64,000 nt of DNA, taken from assembly GCA_030683005.1 (NCBI GenBank), contig JAUXMY010000043.1, positions 1 to 64,000 on the forward strand, given 5' to 3'. The DNA comes from Caulobacter sp. GTDB taxonomy: Bacteria > Pseudomonadota > Alphaproteobacteria > Caulobacterales > Caulobacteraceae. Positions 7,132-16,651 of the stretch are shown here, one piece after another. The translations under genes were made by a program, and so were the position numbers. How positions within the stretch are numbered: position 1 is the first letter of the stretch; each line of letters starts with the position of its first letter. The notes below the pieces were generated by a model, which did not search any database, had not been told where the DNA came from, and saw only the letters and a list, made by a program, of their open reading frames with translations.

Positions 7132-8745
7132 TCAGGTCACCGCCCGCCGTGTCGCCGAATAGAGGTCATCGACCACCCGGCTTTCCAGGTTGAACACCAT
7201 GGTCGCCCGCCGGGCCGCGTCATAGGCCGGCCACTTGGGCAGGGCCGGCGTGTTGGGATCGCCGGTGCGGGCGAAGGCCAGCCAGGCGGCGCTCATCTGC
7301 TTCGCCATCAGCTGCGGCGCCGGGCCGGCGCCCATCAGGACGCGGCTGTTCTCCACGTTGTCGAACACCAGCGGGATCTCCAGCGTATGGGGCGAGCGGA
7401 ACGGCCCGACCGGCGTCTCCCATTCCAGCAGATAGAACCAGGCCTTCGCCCCGCCCTGCGCCGCCTTGCGTTCGGCGATCTGCACCGAGCCGGCGAACAT
7501 CCGGCCGTAGGTGGTCAGGTGAGTGGCCAGATAGGTCGGGCTGTCGTTCGGGAAGTCCTTGCGCAGCGCCTCCAGCACCGCCGGGGCCCTGGGCCCGTAG
7601 ATCGCGCCGGCCATCTTCTCGAGGCCGGCGTTGTCCAGCCGGCCGAACCAGGGCGCCGAGGCCATGAACAGGGTCATCTCGTCGCGGTTGATGCCGATCA
7701 GCACGGGGACGTCCCGCGCCGTGTCCGGCGCCGTGGGGTCCCAGGGCTGATCGGGCAGCACGCCGTCGCCGGCCACCGGCGAGAATCCCGAGCGGTCGAA
7801 GCCGGCGCCCGTCTGTTTCGCCTCCGCCGCGGCGGCTGCCTTCTGGATGGCGGCGGGCTCGGCGGCGCGCAGGCCGGCGATGTCGCCGTCGGCCAGGCCC
7901 AGTTCCTTGTAGAGGTCGGCGCGCAGCATGGCGGCGCGGTCGCGCGGCACAGCCTTCACGCCCGGGCCGCTCTGGATGATCGCGCGGTGGAACAGCCCCT
8001 TGGCCACCGGCATGGCCAGCAGGTAGCTGACCTTGGCCCCGCCGCCGGACTCGCCGAAGATGGTGACGTTGCCGGCGTCGCCGCCGATCGCCTCGGCATT
8101 GTCGCGCACCCACTCCAGCGCCGCGACCAGGTCCAGCATGCCGGCGTTGCCCGAGCCGGCGACCTCCGGCAGGTCCAGATAGCCGAACACATTGAGCCGG
8201 TGGTTGATCGTGACGATCACCACGTCCCGGGCGGCCAGGTTTGCGCCGTCGTACATCGGCCAGCCGCCGGAGCCGTAGGCGAAGCCGCCGCCGTGCATCC
8301 AGACCATGATCGGCCGCTTCTTCCCGTCGGCGACGCCGCGGGTCCAGACGTTCAGGTACAGGCAGTCCTCACTCTGGGCCTCGACGTCGGCGCGGCCGGG
8401 AAAGACCTCCTGCAGCGCCTTGCCCAGCTCGGACGTCGGATTGACCGAGGACGGCGAGGGGTTCTGCATCGCCGTCGCCGGAAGGCTTGAGCCGTCCCGC
8501 ACGTCTGTCCAGGCGGCCGCCGGCGTCGGCGGGGCGAAGCGCAGCGCGCCTACCGGCGGGGCGGCGTAGGGGATGGCTTTGAAGGTCATGACTCCGCCGG
8601 CCAGCGTCAGGCCCCGCACCGGTCCGCGGGTCGTAGACAGCACCGGATCGGCGCGCTTCGCGAGCGCCGGTGTGGAGACGGCGACGCCCGCCAGGGCCGT
8701 CCAGCGCAGCAGGCCGCGCCTCGAGAGCAGGTTGCGGTCGGTCAT
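7132..8745 (-). CDS. Tat-exported type-B carboxylesterase
   Basis: A 537-residue alpha/beta hydrolase of the carboxylesterase-B (para-nitrobenzyl-esterase) family that hydrolyses carboxylic esters. A twin-arginine leader is visible (SRRGLLRWTALAGVA, cleavage near ALA-KR), so it is folded in the cytosol and exported to the periplasm. The oxyanion-hole motif is HGGGF (151-155), the nucleophile is Ser233 in FGESGGGA, and the catalytic His is probably that of PHTLEIPLVFDN near the C-terminus. EDCLYLNVW (127-134) is the family signature. Length is normal for the family. The natural ester is unknown. It is divergent from the zinc dehydrogenase. Confidence 0.92.
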   Translation of the reverse strand: MTDRNLLSRRGLLRWTALAGVAVSTPALAKRADPVLSTTRGPVRGLTLAGGVMTFKAIPYAAPPVGALRFAPPTPAAAWTDVRDGSSLPATAMQNPSPSSVNPTSELGKALQEVFPGRADVEAQSEDCLYLNVWTRGVADGKKRPIMVWMHGGGFAYGSGGWPMYDGANLAARDVVIVTINHRLNVFGYLDLPEVAGSGNAGMLDLVAALEWVRDNAEAIGGDAGNVTIFGESGGGAKVSYLLAMPVAKGLFHRAIIQSGPGVKAVPRDRAAMLRADLYKELGLADGDIAGLRAAEPAAIQKAAAAAEAKQTGAGFDRSGFSPVAGDGVLPDQPWDPTAPDTARDVPVLIGINRDEMTLFMASAPWFGRLDNAGLEKMAGAIYGPRAPAVLEALRKDFPNDSPTYLATHLTTYGRMFAGSVQIAERKAAQGGAKAWFYLLEWETPVGPFRSPHTLEIPLVFDNVENSRVLMGAGPAPQLMAKQMSAAWLAFARTGDPNTPALPKWPAYDAARRATMVFNLESRVVDDLYSATRRAVT

Positions 8746-8891
8746 GGGGCTTCACTCCGTCATTTTAGAAATATCGGTATCCTACGCGCCGCGGTTCGTC
8801 GAGATTCTTGCGGCCGATTGTTCGCGGGGCCTTTCGCCCGACGGGTGAACGGCGATAACCTCCGCCGCAATCAATGAAGGGGAGATACGCC

Positions 8892-9968
8892 ATGAAGGCC
8901 GCAGTCCTGCGTGAAGTCGGCAAGCCGCTGCAGATCGAAAACATCTCGATCAGCAAGCCCGGCCCGCACGAGGTGCTGATCCGCACCGTCGCCGCCGGCG
9001 TCTGCCACTCGGATCTGCACTTCGTGGAAGGCTCCTATCCCCACCCGCTGCCGGCCGTTCTGGGCCACGAGAGCGCCGGGATCGTCGAGCAGGTCGGTTC
9101 GGAAGTCCGCACCGTCAAGCCGGGCGACCACGTCATCACCTGCCTGTCGGCCTTCTGCGGTCACTGCGCCCACTGCGTCACCGGCCACATGGCCCGCTGC
9201 GTCAGCGGCGACGTCCGTCGCGCCAAGGGTGACGAGCCGCGCCTCGGCAACGGCCTCAACCAGTTCCTGAACCTGTCGTCCTTCGCCGAGCAGATGCTGA
9301 TCCACGAACACGCCTGTGTCGCCGTGCGCAAGGACATGCCGCTCGACCTCGCGGCCCTGATCGGCTGCTCGGTGACCACCGGGGTCGGCGCGGTGGTGCA
9401 GACCTCCAGCGTGCGGGCCGGCGAGACCGTGGCCATCATCGGCTGTGGCGGCGTCGGCCTGGCGGCGGTCAATGGCGCGGCCATCGCCGGGGCCGGCCGG
9501 ATCATCGCCATCGACATGCAGGACTCCAAACTGGCCCTCGCCAAGGCCTTCGGCGCCACCGACGTGATCAACGCCAGCGAGGTCGACCCCGTCGCGGCGG
9601 TCATCGAGATGACCAAGGGCGGCGTCCAGCACAGCTTCGAGGCCATCGGCCTGAAGAAGACCACCGAACAGGCCTTCAAGATGCTGGCCCGCGGCGGCAC
9701 GGCCAACGTCATCGGCATGATCCCGGTCGGCACGATGATCGAGCTGCACGGCGCCGACTTCCTCGGCGAGAAGCGCATCCAGGGCTCGCTGATGGGCTCC
9801 AACCGCTTCCCGGTCGACATGCCCCGGCTGGTCGACTTCTACATGTCGGGCAAGCTGAAGCTGGACGAAATGATCTCCCAGCGCCTGAAGCTGGAGCAGG
9901 TCAACGAGGCGTTCGAGGAACTCAAGCGCGGCGAGCTGGCCCGCTCGGTCATCGTCTTCGACAGCTGA
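8892..9968 (+). CDS. Zinc-dependent alcohol dehydrogenase (MDR family)
   Basis: A 358-residue medium-chain dehydrogenase that oxidises an alcohol or reduces an aldehyde with NAD(P). The catalytic zinc ligands Cys38 (GVCHSD) and His59-Glu60 (LGHES) are present, as are the four structural-zinc cysteines (C89, C92, C95, C103). The Rossmann motif GCGGVGLAAV is followed by an acidic residue in IIAIDMQD, pointing to NAD. It resembles class III / formaldehyde-dehydrogenase-like enzymes but is slightly shorter. The ATG at 8892 is preceded by AAGGGGAG; an in-frame ATG at 8874 lies across this site and is rejected. Confidence 0.92.
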   Translation: MKAAVLREVGKPLQIENISISKPGPHEVLIRTVAAGVCHSDLHFVEGSYPHPLPAVLGHESAGIVEQVGSEVRTVKPGDHVITCLSAFCGHCAHCVTGHMARCVSGDVRRAKGDEPRLGNGLNQFLNLSSFAEQMLIHEHACVAVRKDMPLDLAALIGCSVTTGVGAVVQTSSVRAGETVAIIGCGGVGLAAVNGAAIAGAGRIIAIDMQDSKLALAKAFGATDVINASEVDPVAAVIEMTKGGVQHSFEAIGLKKTTEQAFKMLARGGTANVIGMIPVGTMIELHGADFLGEKRIQGSLMGSNRFPVDMPRLVDFYMSGKLKLDEMISQRLKLEQVNEAFEELKRGELARSVIVFDS

Positions 9969-10001
9969 TCACCACCGGCCGGGGCGGCGTCCGTCGCCGC
10001 C

Positions 10002-10508
10002 TCAAGCCTTCCCGTTCGTGGCGTCGAGGCGGCGGAGCGCCGTCGCCAGTCGGTTGAAGCTGGTGACGGTCTCCTGATAGGCGGTCAGCATCGCCGGCGT
10101 CATAAGGCCCTCCTGCCTGACGACAACGCCGCTGCGTCCCATCCGCTCGCACAGGCCTTGTGACACCAGCAGGTTCACATAGCGGCGCGTGGTCTCGTAC
10201 GGCACGCCGATGGAGCTGGACACCGACATCACGCTGACCGGACGCGCGCTGCCGGGCGCTGCGGCGCCCGAGGCGCCTTCACGGTTGGCGACGGCGATGG
10301 CCGTGAAGATGATCCCCTTCACCAGATCGCCGTCGTGCGCGCGCGCGATGATCTCGACGCCCCGGACGAAGAACTCGCCAGCCAGCCTCGCGGCGATTTC
10401 GTACTCGCCGGCCGCGTCTCGTGTGTCCAGGTTGGTCAATCGGTCCCTGCGGCGCGAAGCCTCTCCCTTGATCTCACGCAGCCTTCCGTTCCCGTGTGGC
10501 GAACGCAA
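10002..10508 (-). CDS. Helix-turn-helix-type protein, paralogue 1 of 2
   Basis: 168 residues, no recognised family name. An N-terminal helical part (GEFFVRGVEIIARAHDGDLV, then KGIIFTAIAVANRE) is followed by a winged-helix-like region (PVSVMSVSSSIGVPYETTRR, then YVNLLVSQGLCERM) typical of DNA-binding repressors that read YETTRR along the recognition helix. It aligns along its length with the neighbour at 10885. The start is a TTG at 10508, chosen for TTTTGAGGA eight bases upstream; there is no ATG or GTG before the conserved part. It may control the pair or the convergent zinc dehydrogenase, but nothing shows this directly. Confidence 0.65.
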   Translation of the reverse strand: MRSPHGNGRLREIKGEASRRRDRLTNLDTRDAAGEYEIAARLAGEFFVRGVEIIARAHDGDLVKGIIFTAIAVANREGASGAAAPGSARPVSVMSVSSSIGVPYETTRRYVNLLVSQGLCERMGRSGVVVRQEGLMTPAMLTAYQETVTSFNRLATALRRLDATNGKA

Positions 10509-10884
10509 CCCAATTCCTCAAAATGAGTAGCCCGGCCCCCCGGCTCCGGGGTGGGGGCGTATACTCGCTTTCGGGTTGAGAGCCTGGGGAGCAACGCGCC
10601 TGTCGCGGCCAGGGGCGATCGGTGGGACCTGCGGCGCAGCGTCGTCGGCGCCGTTCTGTCCCGCCTCCCCAAACTGTCGCCTGAAGCTACGACCATCTGC
10701 CCCGACGTGGCGCGATGGGGCGGAAAGGCAAGTCCCGGATGGGCCGGGAGTGAAATGAAACGTGCGGCGTCCGCCAGGCCGGGGCTACCCGGCCCAATGG
10801 CGGCGCTGTTCCGGGCGGCCGGCCTGCCCCCCGACGCGGCCGCCCTCGGGCGTCCCCGGCTCCCCGGAGTCGGGGACCGCTTCG
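10509..10884. other. Spacer between the two HTH-type paralogues
   Basis: About 375 bases with no convincing gene; short open frames on both strands have arginine/proline-rich translations. It holds the hairpin at 10852-10877 and several C-runs. Confidence 0.5.
10852..10877. terminator. Strong hairpin downstream of the second HTH-type gene
   Basis: A 12-bp stem with one G-T wobble: GTCCCCGGCTCC (10852-10863), loop CC, GGAGTCGGGGAC (10866-10877). It begins a few bases beyond the stop codon of the minus-strand gene at 10885. There is no T-run, so rho-independence is doubtful. Confidence 0.5.
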
Positions 10885-11391
10885 TCAAGGCTCAAGATCG
10901 ACACCGCCGTCCCGCAGATCCCGGAACAGCGTGCGGAGGTTCTCGATGTTCCTGCGGTGGGTCGCCAGCATGGCGTCCCGCTCAAGCACCTCGGCGCGCA
11001 CGACGATGCCGGCCTCGACCCGTTCGCAGAGCCCGTGGTCGATGAGGGCGTTCACATGTCGCCGCGTGGTCTCGTAGGGCAGGGCAAGGTCCAGGGCGAG
11101 GGCGTGAACGCTGACCGGCCGGCGCATTTCGTCCGGCACCCGGTCGTTCGTCCCGCCGAAGGACCGGGCGACCGGGTCGGCGGGGCGCAGGTGTCGGGTG
11201 TTGGCGTCGACGATCGCCAGGAAGATGACGCCCCGCAGGATGTCGCCGTCGCTGACCGCGCGGGTCAGCAGTTCAACGGACTTGAGGAAGAAGCGTGTGG
11301 ACGCCCGCAGGGCCAGCCGGCTGAGATCCTTCTCCAGGTCAGTCGACAAAGTCCGTTCTCCGTGGTCGCTATCGATACCAATGGTATGCAT
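10885..11391 (-). CDS. Helix-turn-helix-type protein, paralogue 2 of 2
   Basis: 168 residues. It is related to the neighbour: RFFLKSVELLTRAVSDGDIL, then RGVIFLAIVDANTR in the helical half, and RPVSVHALALDLALPYETTR, then RHVNALIDHGLCERV in the winged-helix half, followed in both by MLATHRRNIENLRTLF-like helices. The recognition motif LPYETTRR is shared. The ATG at 11391 gives a protein of the same length as the paralogue but has no clear ribosome site; a TTG at 11349 with GGAG upstream is a serious alternative. Both genes run on the minus strand, separated by a 376-base spacer. Function is unknown; it is likely a local regulator. Confidence 0.62.
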   Translation of the reverse strand: MHTIGIDSDHGERTLSTDLEKDLSRLALRASTRFFLKSVELLTRAVSDGDILRGVIFLAIVDANTRHLRPADPVARSFGGTNDRVPDEMRRPVSVHALALDLALPYETTRRHVNALIDHGLCERVEAGIVVRAEVLERDAMLATHRRNIENLRTLFRDLRDGGVDLEP

Positions 11392-11529
11392 ACGCCGGGG
11401 TGGGCGGCGACTGCACGGATGATCTGTCCCCGTTTCGGGTAGTCCGCCTTGATGTGGGTCAAGCGCGCGCATGTGTCGCGCCTCCGGAGGGCGCGGCAGG
11501 GTCGGGCAAGGCCGCCGGAAGGGTGTCGG

Positions 11530-12672
11530 CTACTCCGCCGCCTGGAGCGCGCGGGCTTTCTCGGCCTCGATCTCGGCGGCGCGCGCCTCGACCAGTCCGA
11601 CGATGTGGTCGACCATGCCGTCGTTGTCGAGCTTGTGGTCGGCGCGACCGGCCACATAGACCATGCCCGAGCCCTTGCCGCCGCCGGTGAAGCCCAGGTC
11701 GGTCATCAATGCCTCGCCGGGGCCGTTTACGACGCAGCCGATGATCGACAGCGACAGCGGCGTGGAGACATGGGCCAGCCGCTCCTCGAGGGCCTCCACC
11801 GTCTTGATGACGTTGAAGCCCTGCCGGGCGCAGGACGGGCAGGCGATGATGTTGACGCCGCGATGGCGCAGCCCGAGCGACTTGAGCAGGTCGAAGCCGA
11901 CCTTGATCTCCTCGACCGGGTCGGCGGCCAGGCTGACGCGGATGGTGTCGCCGATGCCGGCCCACAGCAGGCTGCCCATGCCGATGGCCGACTTCACCGT
12001 GCCGGTGCGCAGGGCGCCGGCCTCGGTGATGCCCAGATGCAGCGGGCAGTCGATGGCGTCGGCCAGCTGCTGGTAGGCGGCCACGGTCATGAAGATGTCC
12101 GAGGCCTTCACGCTGATCTTGAAGTCGTGGAAGTCGTGGTCCTGCAGGATGCGGGCGTGGCTGAGCGCGCTCTCGACCATCGCGTCGGGGCAGGGCTCGC
12201 CGTACTTCTCCAGCAGGTCCCGCTCCAGCGAGCCGGCGTTGACGCCGATCCGCATGGAACAGCCGTGGTCGCGGGCGGCCTGGATGACTTCGCGCACGCG
12301 ATCAGGGCTGCCGATGTTGCCCGGGTTGATCCGTAGACAGGCCGCGCCGGCCCTGGCGGCCTCGATGCCGCGTTTGTAGTGGAAGTGGATGTCGGCAACG
12401 ATCGGGACCTTCGAGGCCTTGACGATGGTCGACAGCGCCGCCGTCGACTCCACGTCGGGACAGGAGACGCGGACAATGTCGGCGCCCGCCTCTTCCAGCT
12501 GGCGAACCTGATCGATGGTCGCCGCGGCGTCAGCCGTCAGGGTGTTGGTCATCGACTGCACCGCGATCGGCGCGTCGCCGCCGATCGGCACGGCGCCGAC
12601 CATGATCTGGCGGGACTTGCGCCGGTCGATCCGGCGCCAAGGGCGGAGATGGGTGTGATCGTCGTGGCTCAT
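11530..12672 (-). CDS. ispG: 4-hydroxy-3-methylbut-2-en-1-yl diphosphate synthase IspG
   Basis: A 380-residue [4Fe-4S] enzyme of the MEP isoprenoid pathway that converts 2-C-methyl-erythritol cyclodiphosphate to HMBPP in the cytosol. The N-terminal TIM barrel is clear ([38 protein letters not shown]). The C-terminal ferredoxin-like domain holds the cluster ligands: CPSC and GCVVNGPGE give three cysteines and the conserved Glu. The start is set at [15 protein letters not shown] (12672); the 24 codons upstream are not family-like. Length agrees with the bacterial enzyme. rodZ lies upstream on the same strand. Confidence 0.96.
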   Translation of the reverse strand: MSHDDHTHLRPWRRIDRRKSRQIMVGAVPIGGDAPIAVQSMTNTLTADAAATIDQVRQLEEAGADIVRVSCPDVESTAALSTIVKASKVPIVADIHFHYKRGIEAARAGAACLRINPGNIGSPDRVREVIQAARDHGCSMRIGVNAGSLERDLLEKYGEPCPDAMVESALSHARILQDHDFHDFKISVKASDIFMTVAAYQQLADAIDCPLHLGITEAGALRTGTVKSAIGMGSLLWAGIGDTIRVSLAADPVEEIKVGFDLLKSLGLRHRGVNIIACPSCARQGFNVIKTVEALEERLAHVSTPLSLSIIGCVVNGPGEALMTDLGFTGGGKGSGMVYVAGRADHKLDNDGMVDHIVGLVEARAAEIEAEKARALQAAE

Positions 12673-12930
12673 GAGATGATCAAGGTAAGACTGCTGGCCC
12701 GGTTTCCCAAGTGACATTCCTCTCCGGAACGCAGCGAGAGGCAAGTGGCCTCGCCCCGGGACGCGCCAAGCGCGCGCCCGAGGATAAACTCCGCCGAGGT
12801 CGGAGGGGGCGGCGCGGGAGGGTCAGAACGGGGCGCTGTGCACGGCGGCTGCTCGTCCGACCTCGGCGCTGACCCACCACCATGCTCCGCATGGTCCCCC
12901 TCCCCGCGAGCGGGGAGGAACACAAGGACG
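12673..12930. other. Gap between rodZ and ispG
   Basis: 258 bases on the transcript side between two minus-strand genes. CTCCCCGCGAGCGGGGAGG (from 12900) is a hairpin just past the rodZ stop; a CTCCGGAACGCAGCGAG block follows near ispG. No gene is seen. Confidence 0.5.
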
Positions 12931-13935
12931 CTAGCTCGCCAGGGCGGTGACAGTGGCCTGCGACGACGGCATGGCGCCCTTCAGCGCGCCGCCCACGAAA
13001 ACGTCCATGGCGGAGGGATCTGTGACCTCCACCGAAACGCCCCTGGCGTCGGGTAGCCGGAAGGCCTCGCCGACGGCCAGCGGACGGGCGAAGTAGATGG
13101 CGTTGTCGGGACCGCGAACAATCAGCATCGTCTGGCGACGGGCCTGCAGGGTCACCGTTGAGGCCTGCGCGGGCGCACCGTGGACCTTGCCCTTGGCCAC
13201 GAACGGCCGGCCGACCTCGTCGGAAGGCGCGGCCGGACCGGCGGCGGCCTCGGCTTCCCGGCGCGCCTTGCCGGCGGCGGCGGCGGCGTCGGCCGATCCG
13301 CCGGCCTGGGCCGCGGCTTCAAGACCGGGCGTTTCGTAGACGGGCGGGGTGGAGGCCTCGGTCGGCGCCGGCAGCGGCGCGCCAATGGCGGTAGGTCCGG
13401 CTGGATCGGCCTCGATCGGCGTCGAGGCCGTCGAAGCTTCCTGGACCACCGGCGCGACCGGCGCTTCCTCGCTGATGGCGCGCTGGGCGATGTTCCACAG
13501 GATGATCGCCGAGATGACGAAGGCGCCGACAGCCATGACCACGCCAAGGCGGGGATCACGCTCGCGGCGAACGCCGACCGGCGCGCGAAGCGGCTCGTCA
13601 GGGTCGGGCGAGGTGTCCTTGAAGCGGGCGACCGCCTCGTCGGGATCCAGCCCCAGAAGCTTGGCGTAGGCCTTGACGTAGCCGACGGCGAACGGGCGCG
13701 ACGGCAGCTCCTCCAGCCGCATGTCCTCGACGGCGGCCAGATAGGTGCGGCGGATGCGGGTCTGGTCCGCGACGTCCTGCAGCGACAGGCCGCGGAACTC
13801 GCGCGCGGCCTTGAGGGCCGCGCCGATGTCGGGTCCGTAGTGCAGGGAAGGCTCCTCGGTCGGGACGAGTTGATCCGCCGGGTCAGCGTCCCCGGTGCGG
13901 TACAGATGCGTAACCCCGCCAGAATCGAGCGGCAT
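12931..13935 (-). CDS. rodZ: RodZ-like HTH membrane protein
   Basis: A 334-residue bitopic protein of the RodZ family, which links MreB to the elongation machinery in rod-shaped cells. In order: a cytosolic Cro-type HTH (about residues 35-105, IGAALKAAREFRGLSLQDVA, TRIRRTYLAAVEDM), a basic stretch (VRRERDPR), one transmembrane helix (about 140-160, GVVMAVGAFVISAIILW), a long Ala/Pro-rich periplasmic linker, and a DUF4115 beta domain at the end (VTLQARRQTMLIVRG ... GVSVEVTDPSAM). The start at MPLDSGGVTHLYR (13935) is preferred over a 16-residue-longer arginine-rich form. It lies upstream of ispG, a frequent alphaproteobacterial neighbourhood. Confidence 0.88.
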   Translation of the reverse strand: MPLDSGGVTHLYRTGDADPADQLVPTEEPSLHYGPDIGAALKAAREFRGLSLQDVADQTRIRRTYLAAVEDMRLEELPSRPFAVGYVKAYAKLLGLDPDEAVARFKDTSPDPDEPLRAPVGVRRERDPRLGVVMAVGAFVISAIILWNIAQRAISEEAPVAPVVQEASTASTPIEADPAGPTAIGAPLPAPTEASTPPVYETPGLEAAAQAGGSADAAAAAGKARREAEAAAGPAAPSDEVGRPFVAKGKVHGAPAQASTVTLQARRQTMLIVRGPDNAIYFARPLAVGEAFRLPDARGVSVEVTDPSAMDVFVGGALKGAMPSSQATVTALAS

Positions 13936-14079
13936 GGCTACCAACGCCCCCACGTACTCGCGCCGCGAGCGAGCGCGGCGCACCTCTTTTCCCGTGAGCC
14001 GGGAAACCCTGATGCTGGGTTGTGGATAACAAAATAGTGCCCGGAATTCAATGTGCTAATCCGTCACACGAGGTTGGCG

Positions 14080-16341
14080 TCAGACCGCGACATACAATTT
14101 CCGGGCCAGGGTCTCGATCTCGTTGCGGACGGAGCCGGAGGCGCCCTTCAGCAGGGATATGACGCCGCGCTGCGCGGCCTCCCTGTCCACGGAAAGCACC
14201 ATCTGCTTCACCGGTCCGATTCCGGCGGGAGGCATCGACAGACGGTCGAAGCCGAGGGCGACCAGCGCGAAGGCCTCCAGCGGCCGGCCGGCCATTTCAC
14301 CGCAGACGGAAACCGGCGTTCCCGTTTCGGCACAGGCGACCTGAATCTGCTGCAGCGCGCGCAGGGCGGGGGGCGACAGCGGATCGTAGCGGTCGGCCAC
14401 CCGCGGGTTCCCGCGGTCGGCGGCGAACAGGTACTGCATCAGGTCGTTGGTGCCGACCGACACGAAGTCGGTCATCGGCAGCAGGGCGTCCAGGTGCCAC
14501 AGCAGCGCGGGCGCCTCGATCATCGCGCCGACATCCAGCCGGGAGGGGGCCGGGCGTCCCCGGCGCTGGGCCCAGGCCAGCTCGGCGTCGACGAAGGCGC
14601 GGGCGGCGCGGAACTCGTCCACGCTGGCGACCAGCGGGAACATGATGCGCAGCGGTCGTCCGCGCGCGGCCCAGATCAGCGCCCGCAGCTGCAGCCGCAG
14701 CAGGGCCGGCCGGTCCAGTCCCATGCGGATGGCCCGCCAGCCGAGCGCGGGGTTCTCCTCCCGCTCCAGCTCCATGTAGGGCAGCAGCTTGTCGCCGCCG
14801 AGATCGAGGGTGCGGAACGTCACCGGCTGGCCGTCGGCGACGTCCAGCACTTTCTCGTAGAGGGCCCGCTGCGCGTCCAGCCGCGGCATGTCCTCGGCGA
14901 CCATGAACTGGAACTCGGTGCGGAACAGGCCGATGCCCTCGGCCCCGGTCTCGCCCAGGATGTCGAGGTCGACCGCCAGACCGGCGTTCATCAGCAGCGT
15001 GACCTTGGCCCCGTCCTTGGTGAAGGCGGGCGTATCGCGCAGGCGGGCGAACTCGGCCCGGCGCTGGGCGCGGACCGCCAGCCGGTTGTCCAGGGCGGCG
15101 ACCACGTCAGGGCGCGGGCGTAGGAAGGCCTCGGCGCTCTCGGCGTCGACGATCACCGGATCGCCCTCGTTGACCTTGTCCCGCAGCCCGGCCAGGCGGC
15201 CCACGCAGGGGATGTCCAGCGCCCGGGCGACGATGGCGGCGTGGCTGGCGGGCGAGCCCTCTTCGAGCAGCAGCCCCTTCAGCTTGGTGCGATCGTATTC
15301 CAGCAGGTCGGCGGGACCCAGGTTCCGCGCCACCAGGATGGCGTCGTCGGGCAGCTCCCGCGCCTTGTGCCCGTCGCCCGACAGGTGGCGGAGCAGCCGG
15401 TCGTTGAGGTCTTCCAGGTCGTGCAGACGCTCGCGCAGGTAGGGGTCCCGCGCCTGGCCCAGCCGGGCGCGGTGCTCGGAGCGGACGCGCTCCACCGCCG
15501 CCTCGGCCGTCAGGCCGTTGCGCACGGCCTCTTCGAGCGAGTGGTTCCAGCCCCGGTCATGAGCGAACATGCGGTAGGTCTCGAGCACCTCGTAAGGGGC
15601 TCCCACCAGGCCGTGGTGGCCTTCGAGCATGTCGTCGATCTGCTTCTGCAGCGCCTCGACCGCGGCGCGCAGGCGGATTTCCTCGGCCGCCGGGTCGTCG
15701 CTCAGAAGCTTTTCCGGCGCGACCGGCTGCTCGTGCAGGATGACCTTGCCGTAGGCGAGACCGTCGGCGAACCGCGCGCCCTTCAGCCGCTCGGGCCGGT
15801 GCGGCGCGATCTCGACGTCCTTGAGAACTTCCTGGCCGAGCAGCTCGCCGGCGCCGACCATCTCGGCCAGCACCATGGCGATGATCTGCAGGTCCTCGAC
15901 CTCTTCCTCGCCGTAGCTGCGCTCGGTGCGGTTCTGGACGACCAGCACCCCGATCGCCCGGCCGCCGCGCAACAGCGGTACGCCGAGGAAGGAGTGGTAG
16001 GGGTCCTCGCCCGTCTCGGGACGATAGGAGAAGGCCGGATGGTTGGGGGCGTCGCTGAGGTTCAGCGGCCGGCCCAGACGCACGATCTCGCCGACCAGAC
16101 CCTCGCCGGACTTCAGCCGGGTGACGTGGACGGCGTCGGCGGACAGGCCCTCGGTGGCGAACAGCTCCAGCTCGCCGCCGGCGCGCCGCAGGTAGATCGA
16201 GCAGACTTCCGCAACCATCGACCCGGCGATGATGCGGACGACCATGTTGAGCTTGGCCTGGGCGGGGGCGTCGCCGGCCATGGCTTCGCGGATCTGCCGG
16301 AGCAGACTGCGCGGGCCGCGGATGGCGAAGCTCGTGACCAT
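14080..16341 (-). CDS. ptsP: PEP-protein phosphotransferase PtsP (nitrogen-PTS enzyme I)
   Basis: A 753-residue EI-Ntr that takes phosphate from phosphoenolpyruvate and passes it to NPr of the regulatory nitrogen-PTS. Domains: an N-terminal GAF sensor (about 20-165), which senses glutamine in EI-Ntr relatives; the EI N-terminal and swivelling domain with the phospho-histidine in GSPASHAAIVAR; and the C-terminal PEP-binding barrel with LFRTEFQFM, SVGTNDLMQY and the active-site Cys in VSVCGEMAG. The full length and GAF domain separate it from sugar-type EI. The lysC gene lies upstream on the same strand, a common alphaproteobacterial order, with a 310-base repeat-filled gap. Confidence 0.95.
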   Translation of the reverse strand: MVTSFAIRGPRSLLRQIREAMAGDAPAQAKLNMVVRIIAGSMVAEVCSIYLRRAGGELELFATEGLSADAVHVTRLKSGEGLVGEIVRLGRPLNLSDAPNHPAFSYRPETGEDPYHSFLGVPLLRGGRAIGVLVVQNRTERSYGEEEVEDLQIIAMVLAEMVGAGELLGQEVLKDVEIAPHRPERLKGARFADGLAYGKVILHEQPVAPEKLLSDDPAAEEIRLRAAVEALQKQIDDMLEGHHGLVGAPYEVLETYRMFAHDRGWNHSLEEAVRNGLTAEAAVERVRSEHRARLGQARDPYLRERLHDLEDLNDRLLRHLSGDGHKARELPDDAILVARNLGPADLLEYDRTKLKGLLLEEGSPASHAAIVARALDIPCVGRLAGLRDKVNEGDPVIVDAESAEAFLRPRPDVVAALDNRLAVRAQRRAEFARLRDTPAFTKDGAKVTLLMNAGLAVDLDILGETGAEGIGLFRTEFQFMVAEDMPRLDAQRALYEKVLDVADGQPVTFRTLDLGGDKLLPYMELEREENPALGWRAIRMGLDRPALLRLQLRALIWAARGRPLRIMFPLVASVDEFRAARAFVDAELAWAQRRGRPAPSRLDVGAMIEAPALLWHLDALLPMTDFVSVGTNDLMQYLFAADRGNPRVADRYDPLSPPALRALQQIQVACAETGTPVSVCGEMAGRPLEAFALVALGFDRLSMPPAGIGPVKQMVLSVDREAAQRGVISLLKGASGSVRNEIETLARKLYVAV

Positions 16342-16481
16342 GGTGTGGGAAGTCTCCCGTCCTCCACGGCGCCTATAGCAGATTTCCGTGAGGGAACAGT
16401 GATCGACCCGACGATTGTGGGGGTTATGACGATACGCTTACGGAAGCGGCGCACCCACCGAGGTCATACTCTTCGGTGGGG

Positions 16482-16590
16482 CCTTCACGACGCGCTTCGC
16501 GCTCCTCAGGATGACGAAGGTGGGTGGGCTGCAAAAACGCTCGTCATGGTGAGGAGCGAGCTCCTGGGCGAGCGTCTCGAACCACGCACG
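16482..16590. repeat. Intergenic paired inverted repeat, family A copy 3
   Basis: The left unit is GCCTTCACGACGC ... CTCAGGATGACG. The right unit is the inverted TGGT/ACCA variant (CGTCATGGTGAGGAGC ... CGAACCACGCAC). Confidence 0.78.
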
Positions 16591-16611
16591 GCCTGGCGCC
16601 TGAAAGCCCAA

Positions 16612-16643
16612 GGCGACACGTACCGAAGACGGTACATGTCGCC
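16612..16643. terminator. GGCGACA-type hairpin after lysC (family D)
   Basis: Long inverted repeat GGCGACACGTACCG (16612-16625) / CGGTACATGTCGCC (16630-16643), loop AAGA, with one wobble-type pair. It lies 8 bases beyond the lysC stop codon. The same core (GTACCG-N4-CGGTAC inside GGGGACA/TGTCCCC) occurs at 37819. Confidence 0.55.
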
Positions 16644-16651
16644 GTCCGAGG

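Larger units (their letters stand above)
16342..16651. other. Gene-free gap between lysC and ptsP
   Basis: 310 bases. It contains a hairpin CCCACCG (16454-16460) / CGGTGGG (16474-16480), family A copy 3 (16482-16590) and a family D hairpin (16612-16643) just after the lysC stop. No coding sense is seen. Confidence 0.7.

Noticed and set aside
10551..11045. Plus-strand open frame between and across the two HTH-type genes
   Set aside because: Gly/Arg/Pro-rich without structure; opposite strand holds a conserved protein pair.
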